Shown here one piece after another: positions 1 to 4,893 of a stretch of DNA of 5,377 nucleotides. Position numbers and translations under genes: made by a program. The notes under the pieces are model-generated. The model made no database searches. It saw nothing but the letters and a program-made list of their open reading frames with translations, and was not told the DNA's origin. The first letter of the stretch is position 1. Each line of letters begins with the position of its first letter. The DNA lies in the NCBI GenBank assembly GCA_030917145.1, contig JAUPVJ010000067.1, forward strand, positions 1-5,377, read 5' to 3'. Origin of the DNA: Patescibacteria group bacterium. Lineage in GTDB: Bacteria; Patescibacteriota; Minisyncoccia; Phycocordibacterales; CAIRYW01.

Positions 1-279
1 TCTGCACACGCCATCCCTCTCGACCACACACTCCTCTTCACATCCGATCATAAAATTTGGATGGAGAGATTACACATTCGAGCCCGGGATCGCGGAGTAA
101 AAGGTGAGATAACGCCGGAACTTATCCGTCACATGCTAGACCTTCTTAACGTATGGCCCGAAACCATACGCGAGCAAGTAGAAAAGCACATGGCGGGAAA
201 GTTTACCGTCGTTGACGTCAGTCCTGAGGACTGGGGCGCTCAAGAGTTACGTACTAGGCTCCTTCAACAAAAAAGTTAA
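1..279 (+). CDS. C-terminal part of an unidentified protein, possibly P-loop nucleoside-kinase-like (5' end outside window)
   Basis: The reading frame is open from base 1 to a TAA at 277-279, giving 92 visible residues, so the gene almost certainly starts to the left. The first in-frame ATG (base 61) has no Shine-Dalgarno sequence. It would also cut off a plausible beta strand (LLFTSD) that leads into the following helix, so I do not treat it as the start. The order of strand, helix with MERLHIRARDRG, a long helical stretch, then FTVVDVSPEDW and a last helix resembles the C-terminal half of P-loop nucleoside or nucleotide kinases, where a lid arginine region is followed by a final strand and helix. 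The P-loop itself is not visible, so this is a weak structural guess. The segment is visibly richer in G+C than its neighbours. A terminator follows 9 bases after the stop. That it is a coding region is fairly secure; the family is not. Confidence 0.6.
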   Translation, partial: SAHAIPLDHTLLFTSDHKIWMERLHIRARDRGVKGEITPELIRHMLDLLNVWPETIREQVEKHMAGKFTVVDVSPEDWGAQELRTRLLQQKS

Positions 280-288
280 ACAAACACA

Positions 289-321
289 TCGCTCCACCTC
301 TGGTTGGGAGCGAATTTTTTT
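289..321 (+). terminator. Rho-independent terminator of the left-edge gene
   Basis: A 7-bp stem (TCGCTCC at 289-295 with GGAGCGA at 307-313) is extended inside by ACC/GGT with a two-base bulge. An A and seven T follow (315-321). It lies just after the stop at 279 and points in the same direction. It ends the upstream gene before the convergent minus-strand gene. Confidence 0.85.
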
Positions 322-382
322 ATTCGTAATTTAATTTTTTAAAATTTCGAGTTTTGTACCTAAAATTTTGCCTCCCTTTTTT

Positions 383-634
383 TTACCGATGCATACACCC
401 AGCCCAACAACACGGTCGACGTTTACCGACTGATAGATTTTCAAGCATGATTTTTATTCTCCGATCTCTTGTTTCAGATTTCTTTGCAGAAGTGACCCAA
501 CAAATCCATTCATTACGCGCAAGAGGTGTAATGTCTTCCCAAGTGACGGAGGCTTTTGAAGACACGTCCAGAATTTTTTTCAAATCCGCGGGTATTTTAT
601 GTAAATTTTCTACACCAGTTTCTTTTTTTGCCAT
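383..634 (-). CDS. YdeI/OmpD-associated family protein (short, C-terminal domain only)
   Basis: This 83-residue protein matches the small helical C-terminal domain of the YdeI/OmpD-associated (OmdA, 'bacteriocin-protection') family. It has IPADLKKIL at residues 14-22, then a helical stretch through W32-E33, PLARNEWICWV at 37-47, AKKSETRDRRI at 50-60, and the family-typical ending GKRRPCCWAGC at 70-80 followed by M-H-R. The biochemical role of the family is unclear; some members are linked to envelope stress or peptide resistance. Larger YdeI proteins carry an extra N-terminal domain that is absent here, although single-domain versions are common. C75, C76, C80 and H82 could form a small metal site (inference). 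The ATG at 634 has no Shine-Dalgarno sequence, but a TGG-TAACAT box ends 6 bases upstream. The open plus-strand frame across the same bases has no recognisable features, is read from low-complexity T-rich sequence, and is judged a shadow. No strong terminator is visible past the stop. Confidence 0.82.
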   Translation of the reverse strand: MAKKETGVENLHKIPADLKKILDVSSKASVTWEDITPLARNEWICWVTSAKKSETRDRRIKIMLENLSVGKRRPCCWAGCMHR

Positions 635-640
635 AAAACC

Positions 641-649
641 ATGTTACCA
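641..649 (-). promoter_or_regulatory. Possible extended -10 box for the YdeI-family gene
   Basis: Read on the minus strand, TGG-TAACAT lies 6 bases upstream of the ATG at 634, matching the TGn-TAnnnT layout of extended -10 promoters. No good -35 is visible at the usual distance. If used, transcription would begin at or next to the start codon. A second candidate, TATGAT, lies about 18 bases upstream of the ATG. Confidence 0.35.
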
Positions 650-679
650 AATATCATAACCCATATCCACGGAAATGAG

Positions 680-706
680 TTGTTTATTTTTTTATTTTGA
701 TATAAT
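680..706 (+). promoter_or_regulatory. Promoter of the DoxX-like gene (extended -10, likely leaderless)
   Basis: A consensus TATAAT at 701-706 is preceded by TGA at 698-700, making an extended -10. TTGTTT at 680-685 is a possible -35, with a short 15-base spacer. Only 8 bases separate the -10 from the ATG at 715, so the transcript would start at or within a base or two of the start codon. No Shine-Dalgarno sequence is present. Confidence 0.7.
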
Positions 707-714
707 TTAAAGAT

Positions 715-1107
715 ATGAAAAAAGCAATAAACATAGTTTTAAAAGTTGTTTTACTAATTATTTTAATTATGCCGGTTCTTGGAACACTTGGTGTTTTCCC
801 TCCTCCAACTCCAGAAATGTACAACAACAGAGAAGCTTACGATTTTATCGTCGCTTTGATGGACGGTGGTAAATACATCATGTGGCTTATGACCGCAGTA
901 TTCCTAATCTGTTTTGTTTTGACTTTAAAAAACAAAATGGCAGTTGTTGCCCTTCTACTTCTTCCGATCACATTAAACATCATGGGTTTTCACGCGTTTT
1001 TAGACGGCGGGCTACTTAAATCGGGTGCAATGATGGGAAATGTATTCTTCCTCATAAACCTCTACTACCTCTGGCAAAATAAAGATAAATACAAAGCTTT
1101 ATTCTAA
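715..1107 (+). CDS. DoxX-like small integral membrane protein
   Basis: This 130-residue protein has about four hydrophobic helices: 5-26, 53-71, 75-93 and 104-120. The pattern fits DoxX-like family proteins. A first helix ends near LGVFPPPTPE (25-34), an amphipathic segment AYDFIVALMDGGKYI (41-55) follows, then a helix after short loop residues KNK (72-74) carrying P84, N88 and FH (92-93), and a final helix. Family members are bacterial inner-membrane proteins, some associated with thiosulfate or thiol redox metabolism, but most small members have no known substrate. The start is supported by the strong -10 box just upstream. The gene stands alone: a terminator hairpin follows 11 bases after the stop, and the next gene has its own -10 box. 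The family assignment rests on pattern memory and is moderately secure; membrane location is secure. Confidence 0.75.
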   Translation: MKKAINIVLKVVLLIILIMPVLGTLGVFPPPTPEMYNNREAYDFIVALMDGGKYIMWLMTAVFLICFVLTLKNKMAVVALLLLPITLNIMGFHAFLDGGLLKSGAMMGNVFFLINLYYLWQNKDKYKALF

Positions 1108-1118
1108 ACAACAACAAT

Positions 1119-1159
1119 ACACAAAAAAACATCTTGCAAAACAAGATGTTTTTTTGTGT
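1119..1159. terminator. Perfect 18-bp symmetrical hairpin, bidirectional terminator
   Basis: The arms 1119-1136 and 1142-1159 are exactly complementary around a CAAAA loop. Each arm contains an A7 or T7 tract outside a CATCTTG/CAAGATG core, so the structure can end transcription on either strand. It terminates the DoxX-like gene. Its right end abuts and partly overlaps the -10 region of the next gene. Confidence 0.88.
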
Positions 1160-1165
1160 TAAAAT
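1157..1165 (+). promoter_or_regulatory. Extended -10 box for the PQ-loop-like gene
   Basis: TGT-TAAAAT, with the hexamer at 1160-1165, sits 6 bases upstream of the ATG at 1172. The TG lies in the last bases of the preceding terminator stem. No recognisable -35 is present at the usual distance (the sequence there is the hairpin loop). No Shine-Dalgarno sequence exists, so a leaderless transcript is the simplest reading. Confidence 0.55.
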
Positions 1166-1171
1166 AATTTA

Positions 1172-1735
1172 ATGAAAGAAACCCTAGCAATCATTGGTGC
1201 CGTAATTGCAGTTGTTGGAAACGTTCCTTACCTTCTTGATGTAATTAAAAAAAGAGTTGAGCCTCACCCTTACACTTGGCTTGTTTGGACGATCGTCTCG
1301 GGAGTTACTTTTTTTGGACAAGTTGCAAAAGGTGCGGGCATTGGAGCGCTTCCCACAGCGGCGGCGGAAATTTTCACAGTCATAATTTTTCTCTTCTCTC
1401 TTCAGTATGGTTTTAAAAATATTGTAAAAACAGACACTTACTTTTTTATCTTTGCGCTCTTGGGCCTTATCCCTTGGGCAATCACAAAAGATCCGACAAT
1501 TTCCGTGATAATTGTTGTTATAATCGATCTTGTAGCTTTCGTGCCAACAATTAGAAAAACCTGGATTAAACCAAAATCAGAAACCCCTGTTCTTTTCAGT
1601 ATGAATGTAGTCCGGCACATCCTTACTCTCTTTTCACTTCAAGCTTATAACATCGCAACCACTCTCCACTCAATTGTAATGATAGTAATAAACTCAATCA
1701 TGACGGGAATTATTGTTTTAAAAAAGAAAAAGTAG
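1172..1735 (+). CDS. PQ-loop/SWEET-like seven-helix membrane protein
   Basis: This 187-residue, very hydrophobic protein appears to be built from two similar halves. The first has helix 4-21 with GNVPYLLDVIKKR at 16-28, where P19 sits at the kink expected of a PQ-loop, then PHPYTWLVW at 31-39. The second has a helix near 109-125 with FVPTIRKTW at 123-131, again with a mid-helix proline (P125), followed by KPKSETPVLFSMN (133-145). About seven helices are expected (two triple-helix bundles plus a linker helix near 91-106), as in PQ-loop/SemiSWEET transporters. The usual glutamine after the proline is Y20 or T126 here, so it is a divergent member at best. The substrate cannot be told from sequence. 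The lysine-rich end (184-187) should face the cytoplasm. It is transcribed alone; its stop codon lies inside the following terminator hairpin. Confidence 0.7.
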   Translation: MKETLAIIGAVIAVVGNVPYLLDVIKKRVEPHPYTWLVWTIVSGVTFFGQVAKGAGIGALPTAAAEIFTVIIFLFSLQYGFKNIVKTDTYFFIFALLGLIPWAITKDPTISVIIVVIIDLVAFVPTIRKTWIKPKSETPVLFSMNVVRHILTLFSLQAYNIATTLHSIVMIVINSIMTGIIVLKKKK

Positions 1736-1780
1736 CACAAAAAAACAATCTCCAGGGGAGATTGTTTTTTTTGTGCTACT
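1731..1780. terminator. Long hairpin terminator shared by convergent genes
   Basis: The arms 1731-1753 and 1757-1780 pair along about 23 bp with one extra T and a 3-base AGG loop. The cores are AGTAGCAC/GTGCTACT and CAATCTCC/GGAGATTG, separated by an A7/T8 block. The symmetry lets it serve both the plus-strand gene ending at 1735, whose TAG is in the left arm, and the minus-strand DUF305 gene ending at 1794. Confidence 0.88.
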
Positions 1781-1793
1781 ATTTTTTAAAAAA

Positions 1794-2207
1794 TTATTTG
1801 TTGTACCAAGTTTTAAGCCAACCTTTCATGCTAGCGATTTCTGTGTTTTGAGCGCTGATAATCGCTTTAGCTAAATCCTTAATTTCTTGATGCTTCGCAC
1901 TAGTAAGAGCAAGGTTCGCCATCTCGACAGCTCCTTCGTGGTGCACAATCATCTCAGAGAGAAAAGCTTGGTCAAATTCGTCCCCTGTTTTCCCTCGAAG
2001 CGCTGCGTTCATATCCATCATCATGTCCGACATACTCATATGACCATCGTTCATCATTTTACCGTCAGCCATCATATGACGACCTTCTTTCATTCCTTTT
2101 TTATCCCACTTATGTCCAAAACCTCTATTGTCTCCAAGTTGATACCCCGCAAACAACCCAACGATTAAAGTAACAACAAACAAACCTATTATTGTATTTT
2201 TTTGCAT
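1794..2207 (-). CDS. DUF305 family protein, membrane-anchored, Met/His-rich
   Basis: The 137-residue protein has an N-terminal signal-anchor helix (residues 5-25) without an obvious cleavage site or lipobox, so the rest should sit outside the membrane. Residues 32-66 are unusually rich in methionine and histidine (H32, H44, M45, M46, M51, M52, H56, M57, M59, M62-M64, M66). The DUF305 domain follows at about 76-134: DEFDQAFLSEMIVHHEGAVEM (76-96, with the paired H89-H90), a helix, then QNTEIASMKGWLKTW (120-134). DUF305 proteins are ferritin-like four-helix proteins. Several are linked to copper binding or tolerance, which fits the Met-rich linker here. A 22-base AT-only stretch separates the best -10 from the ATG, with no Shine-Dalgarno sequence. 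The gene diverges from the 117-aa gene and converges on a shared terminator. Domain call secure; metal role inferred. Confidence 0.92.
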   Translation of the reverse strand: MQKNTIIGLFVVTLIVGLFAGYQLGDNRGFGHKWDKKGMKEGRHMMADGKMMNDGHMSMSDMMMDMNAALRGKTGDEFDQAFLSEMIVHHEGAVEMANLALTSAKHQEIKDLAKAIISAQNTEIASMKGWLKTWYNK

Positions 2208-2229
2208 TTTTTTAAAAAATTAATTTTTA

Positions 2230-2257
2230 ATTTTATTGACAGCGACCGTTTTTACAA
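2230..2257 (-). promoter_or_regulatory. Candidate promoter of the DUF305 gene
   Basis: On the minus strand, TTGTAA (2257-2252) and TAAAAT (2235-2230) are separated by 16 bases. Transcription would begin near 2223, giving a leader of about 15 nt without a Shine-Dalgarno sequence. It overlaps the divergent promoter at 2236-2263 almost completely. Confidence 0.5.
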
Positions 2258-2263
2258 TAATAT
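2236..2263 (+). promoter_or_regulatory. Promoter of the 117-aa gene (consensus -35, likely leaderless)
   Basis: A perfect TTGACA (2236-2241) lies 16 bases upstream of TAATAT (2258-2263). The ATG at 2271 follows after 7 bases, so the mRNA would have little or no leader. This placement is the main reason for choosing 2271 over an in-frame ATG at 2202, which lies upstream of this -35. Confidence 0.6.
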
Positions 2264-2270
2264 CATATTT

Positions 2271-2624
2271 ATGAAGTTCTTTATCATAAGTCCTGCTACC
2301 TTAAAAGATTTGTACGAGCGAATCACAGAAAACCGCAGCTCTGGCCCAAACGGAATCGACCCAGCAGTAACAGCATTAATCGCTGCGTGGGAAGAAAGGG
2401 TTTCAAAAACAATTCGAGGGGCCCAAAAATTACTCAGATCCAAAAAAAAAGATCAAGGAGTAATCAGTAAATACATCCTCATAATGAAAGGGGACGTTAA
2501 CGTGATCAAAAAAACTTGTATACCCCGTACCCACCCGGTCTACAAAAAACTGATCGAACATGAAGATGAGCTCCGACAACTCTCTGATCATCTACAAGCG
2601 AAAATCCAAGAAAAAAAACCCTAG
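2271..2624 (+). CDS. Hypothetical basic helical protein, 117 aa
   Basis: I do not recognise this protein. It begins MKFFIISPATLKDLYERI, has a turn-rich RSSGPNGIDPAV at residues 22-33, then largely charged predicted helices: a basic block near 49-62 including RSKKKDQ (56-62), and a heptad-like C-terminal helix from about 89 to 115 (KKLIEHEDELRQLSDHLQAK within it). It has no signal peptide, no membrane helix and one cysteine, so it is probably cytosolic. The frame also contains an ATG at 2202, but that start would overlap the divergent DUF305 start and add a residue run encoded by promoter sequence. The 2271 start is therefore preferred. The stop codon lies inside a terminator hairpin. The basic block could bind nucleic acid, but nothing specific supports this. 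Real gene status rests on its promoter, terminator and plausible composition. Confidence 0.68.
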   Translation: MKFFIISPATLKDLYERITENRSSGPNGIDPAVTALIAAWEERVSKTIRGAQKLLRSKKKDQGVISKYILIMKGDVNVIKKTCIPRTHPVYKKLIEHEDELRQLSDHLQAKIQEKKP

Positions 2625-2645
2625 CTGACAAGCTAGGTATTTTTT
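2620..2645. terminator. Hairpin terminator between convergent genes
   Basis: CCTAGCT (2620-2626) pairs with AGCTAGG (2631-2637) around a GACA loop, followed by TAT6-type sequence (2638-2645). On the minus strand the same stem is followed by a G and an eight-T run, so it can also terminate the receiver gene that ends at 2655. The TAG stop of the plus-strand gene (2622-2624) is part of the stem. Confidence 0.82.
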
Positions 2646-2654
2646 ATATAAAAA

Positions 2655-3083
2655 TTATTGAGAAACCCCAAGCATCTCCCCTATTTTCTTTACAATGTCA
2701 GTTGGCATTACCCCAGCTTTTACCAAAAATTCTGCTTTGTTTTCTTGTGCTCGAGTGCGATCTTTTAACTGATCAGTATTTGAAAGCATTAAAATTTTTA
2801 AATCTTTTGTTTTGTCATCTTTTCGTAAACTTTCCAAAAGATCTAGACCATTTATTCCTGGCAAAAAAATATCTAAAAGCATGACATCAGGCATAGTCTC
2901 ACGAATAAACTGCAAACCATCTTCCCCTGTTTTTAGCAATGTTGTATCGATTCCATCCTTTACTAAATGATTGTACAAAATACTACCGATCAAAGCGTCA
3001 TCTTCAATAATCAAAACTTTTTTTCCAGAAAGTGGTGATTTTACTTCTGAAGTTACAGAACCGTCATTTACATTTTGATCCAT
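2655..3083 (-). CDS. Single-domain response regulator (CheY-like receiver)
   Basis: The protein is 142 residues from the preferred ATG: a 20-residue linker, then one receiver domain. Key residues are all present: acidic cluster E27-D28-D29 in VLIIEDD, phospho-acceptor D71 in VMLLDIFLPGING (67-79), switch residue S101 in ILMLSNT (97-103), and the conserved lysine K122 in FLVKAG (119-124). There is no output domain, so it probably acts by protein contact or relays phosphate. An upstream in-frame TTG at 3131 would add 16 residues. I prefer the ATG because receivers rarely need such an extension and the TTG has no Shine-Dalgarno sequence. A weak TAGAAT (3105-3100) precedes the ATG by 16 bases. 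It diverges from the membrane protein/histidine kinase operon, the most likely partners, and converges on the terminator at 2620-2645. Confidence 0.9.
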   Translation of the reverse strand: MDQNVNDGSVTSEVKSPLSGKKVLIIEDDALIGSILYNHLVKDGIDTTLLKTGEDGLQFIRETMPDVMLLDIFLPGINGLDLLESLRKDDKTKDLKILMLSNTDQLKDRTRAQENKAEFLVKAGVMPTDIVKKIGEMLGVSQ

Positions 3084-3141
3084 ACAGTTTTTTAAATAAA
3101 TTCTAAAATCAAAGTTATCACCAGTCTCCAAAAACAGACTC

Positions 3142-3169
3142 TTGTCTATATGTTGACTGATAATATAAT
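3142..3169 (+). promoter_or_regulatory. Candidate promoter of the membrane protein/histidine kinase operon
   Basis: TTGTCT (3142-3147) and a consensus TATAAT (3164-3169) are 16 bases apart, giving a leader of about 30 nt that lacks a Shine-Dalgarno sequence. An alternative TATAAA (3191-3196) lies 9 bases upstream of the ATG at 3206 and would make the transcript nearly leaderless. A TTGACT at 3153-3158 has no good -10 at standard spacing. Confidence 0.5.
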
Positions 3170-3205
3170 GATACTACAAGTTATTAGTAATATAAACTAA
3201 ATTAT

Positions 3206-3904
3206 ATGGAAATGGAACACGGAATGATGATGGAATCGATGGGGCCTCTAGTCTTTGGATTCCATCTAGAAATATTTTTAATGTTGCTGTCTGGAGTTTT
3301 TTACCTTTTGTGCGCTTGGCTTTTACTGAAGCCTTACAAAGAAGAGAAAAACGAGCTCGTTGGGGCTTTGATGGCTTTTCTAGTCTACCAAGCTTTTAGC
3401 ATGTTTTTCATGGGTGTAGAAATGCACACAATGAATCTACTATGGAGCAACCTTGCTGGGCTTGCTGTGTTTATCGGTTCGGCTTACATGCTTAAATTTA
3501 TCTTTAGTCCGTTTGCAGAAAATACACGAAAAAATCTTTTTAGACTTTCTTTGATTGTTGCTTTCGGTCTCTTTGCATGGTTTATGCAAGACGAAATCAA
3601 ACAAATGGAACTAATGCACTTTACTCTTTGGTATGACTTAGTTGTAAACGGCATCGTTGTCGGTGGAGCAATAATTCTTTTTGCCCTAAAAACTACAGAA
3701 AAATGGCTGAGAGCAAAAGCTCTTGGAGGTGGAGGAGGAGTGGTAACATGTTGTGTTGTTGCAAATGCAACAATGCTCTCTGGTGCAATGCTTGTGAGTT
3801 CTGTCTTCCAGTTTTTAGCACCCGTAATGATCCTTGGAACTCTTTTTTACGCTCGTAAAAAACAAAACCAAACAGCACCAGTTCAGACCACGCCAACAAT
3901 ATAA
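3206..3904 (+). CDS. Polytopic membrane protein with Met/His residues, putative sensor partner of the adjacent kinase
   Basis: The family is not recognised. The 232 residues contain six or seven hydrophobic segments: about 15-41, 51-73, 78-100, 111-128, 141-161 and 179-215, the last long enough for two helices. The N terminus is Met/His-rich (M1, M3, H5, M7-M9, M12), and further histidines follow near helix ends: H20, H74 in GVEMHTMN, and H138 in MELMHFTLW. A run of five glycines (174-178) precedes VVTCCVVANATM (179-190), with paired cysteines C182-C183 in the membrane. The C-terminal tail (217-232) is hydrophilic, with Q, T and P. The stop is only 7 bases before the histidine kinase ATG, so the two are probably co-transcribed. 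With a kinase that has almost no sensor domain, this protein is a natural candidate for signal detection, perhaps of a metal or redox signal through the Met, His and Cys residues (inference). It could alternatively be a transporter under the kinase's control. Confidence 0.75.
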   Translation: MEMEHGMMMESMGPLVFGFHLEIFLMLLSGVFYLLCAWLLLKPYKEEKNELVGALMAFLVYQAFSMFFMGVEMHTMNLLWSNLAGLAVFIGSAYMLKFIFSPFAENTRKNLFRLSLIVAFGLFAWFMQDEIKQMELMHFTLWYDLVVNGIVVGGAIILFALKTTEKWLRAKALGGGGGVVTCCVVANATMLSGAMLVSSVFQFLAPVMILGTLFYARKKQNQTAPVQTTPTI

Positions 3905-3905
3905 A
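3900..3905 (+). promoter_or_regulatory. Possible internal -10 box for the histidine kinase gene
   Basis: TATAAA spans the TAA stop of the membrane protein gene and lies 6 bases upstream of the kinase ATG, the same geometry as the -10 boxes at 1160 and 701. No Shine-Dalgarno sequence is present in the 7-base gap. The box may be chance in AT-rich DNA. Confidence 0.25.
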
Positions 3906-3911
3906 TAATTT

Positions 3912-4853
3912 ATGACAGATATAATAGAAAGACTTAGCACCTACATTATCGGTGGTTTAGCTGGAATTAGCGCTTTTTTGACACTGTGTACTTCGGGGAT
4001 GATCACCTTACCTGCCGAAGTTGTCGATCCTGCTAAAATAATTTCAGTTACAATCGGAGTTTTGATCTCCATGTTTATTTTCGAGATTAAAAAAACACAA
4101 AAGCTAACAAAAAACGAAAAACTTAGAAATGAAACAATCGCACTGATCACTCACGAGATGAAAACAGGCCTTACTGGTAATGGTTGGGTTCTTGAAATTT
4201 TACTTGAAAAATACGGTACTCATTTTGAAGAAGCGGACAAACTTCTAGTAAAAAATAGTATTGATTCTATACACACAACCGTCATGCACTCTGTGAATCT
4301 TCTAGATATCAGTCTTTTAGACATCAACAAACTTACAATCTCTTTAGAGAAAATGCAGTTAGACAAGGTTGAGGAGATGTTTAAAGAAACAATGGAAAAA
4401 TACACACTCGGATCAAAACGAAGCGGTATAAATCTAACTTCAAAAATAGAGTTAGATAAAGAAAAATTCGCGGAAGTAGATTTGGTTCGACTTCGAATTG
4501 TAGTTGAAAACTTGCTCGAAAATGCAATTCAATACAGCAAAGGAGACAAGAAAGAAATTGATGTTGAAATTGTTAATTCTGAAAAACACTTAAAAATAAA
4601 AGTAAGAGACACTGGAATGGGAATTCCCGAGAAAGAACAGAAAAAAATCTTTGGTGAGTTTTACAGAGCAAGTAATGCTCGTACACACTTGAGTACTGGA
4701 AGCGGTATCGGGCTTTACATGACAAAAAAATACGTCAAAGCTCACAATGGAGAGATTCGATTTGAATCTACTGAAGGAGTAGGCACAACATTCTTTATTG
4801 AAATACCTCTAAAAACCTCAGAAGATGTAAACAAGTTTCTAAAACAAATCTAA
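3912..4853 (+). CDS. Membrane-bound sensor histidine kinase, minimal sensor region
   Basis: This 313-residue kinase has two N-terminal helices (about 11-33 and 42-57) joined by a very short loop, so there is essentially no periplasmic sensor domain and no PAS, GAF or clear HAMP. The dimerisation/phosphoacceptor segment follows: ITHEMKTGLTG at 79-89 with H81 as the expected phosphorylation site. The HATPase_c domain is complete: N box ENLLENAIQYS (199-209), G1 box DTGMGIP (233-239), F box FGEFYR (247-252), G2 box GSGIGLYM (263-270) and GVGTTFF (289-295). One oddity is G86 at the position of the proline that nearly always follows the H-box HE-x-K/R-T motif. It is downstream of the polytopic membrane protein by 7 bases and divergent from a single-domain receiver, which is the probable phosphate acceptor. 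No clear terminator follows before the cold-shock promoter. Confidence 0.93.
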   Translation: MTDIIERLSTYIIGGLAGISAFLTLCTSGMITLPAEVVDPAKIISVTIGVLISMFIFEIKKTQKLTKNEKLRNETIALITHEMKTGLTGNGWVLEILLEKYGTHFEEADKLLVKNSIDSIHTTVMHSVNLLDISLLDINKLTISLEKMQLDKVEEMFKETMEKYTLGSKRSGINLTSKIELDKEKFAEVDLVRLRIVVENLLENAIQYSKGDKKEIDVEIVNSEKHLKIKVRDTGMGIPEKEQKKIFGEFYRASNARTHLSTGSGIGLYMTKKYVKAHNGEIRFESTEGVGTTFFIEIPLKTSEDVNKFLKQI

Positions 4854-4893
4854 AAGTAAGTACAATTGAAATAAGAAGGCCCATTTTTACCTG

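Noticed and set aside
61..279. Complete 72-aa gene starting at the ATG at 61, with TAAAAT at 51-56 as a leaderless -10
   Set aside because: The frame stays open to the window edge and the upstream residues continue a sensible strand-helix pattern, so a truncated longer gene is more likely. It remains possible, since the box spacing (4 bases) is close to that of other genes.
354..659. Open frame of 101 codons on the plus strand
   Set aside because: It covers the same bases as the minus-strand YdeI-family gene, whose residues match a known domain. The plus translation has no recognisable domain and starts in T-rich terminator-distal sequence.
1887..2168. His-rich plus-strand frame of 93 codons
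   Set aside because: It is the antisense image of the DUF305 gene: the runs of His come from ATG-rich codons read backwards, and no promoter or start signal supports it.
2202..2270. Upstream ATG extension of the 117-aa gene
   Set aside because: It would place the consensus TTGACA promoter inside the coding region and overlap the divergent DUF305 start.
3084..3131. TTG-initiated N-terminal extension of the receiver
   Set aside because: There is no Shine-Dalgarno sequence, the start codon is rare, and the ATG at 3083 already leaves a 20-residue linker before the receiver domain.
715..4853. Alternative genetic code with TGA read as glycine, as in some CPR lineages
   Set aside because: All recognised genes end in TAA or TAG and none contains an in-frame TGA, so there is no sign of recoding. 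With no TGA used as a stop either, the window cannot fully exclude it.
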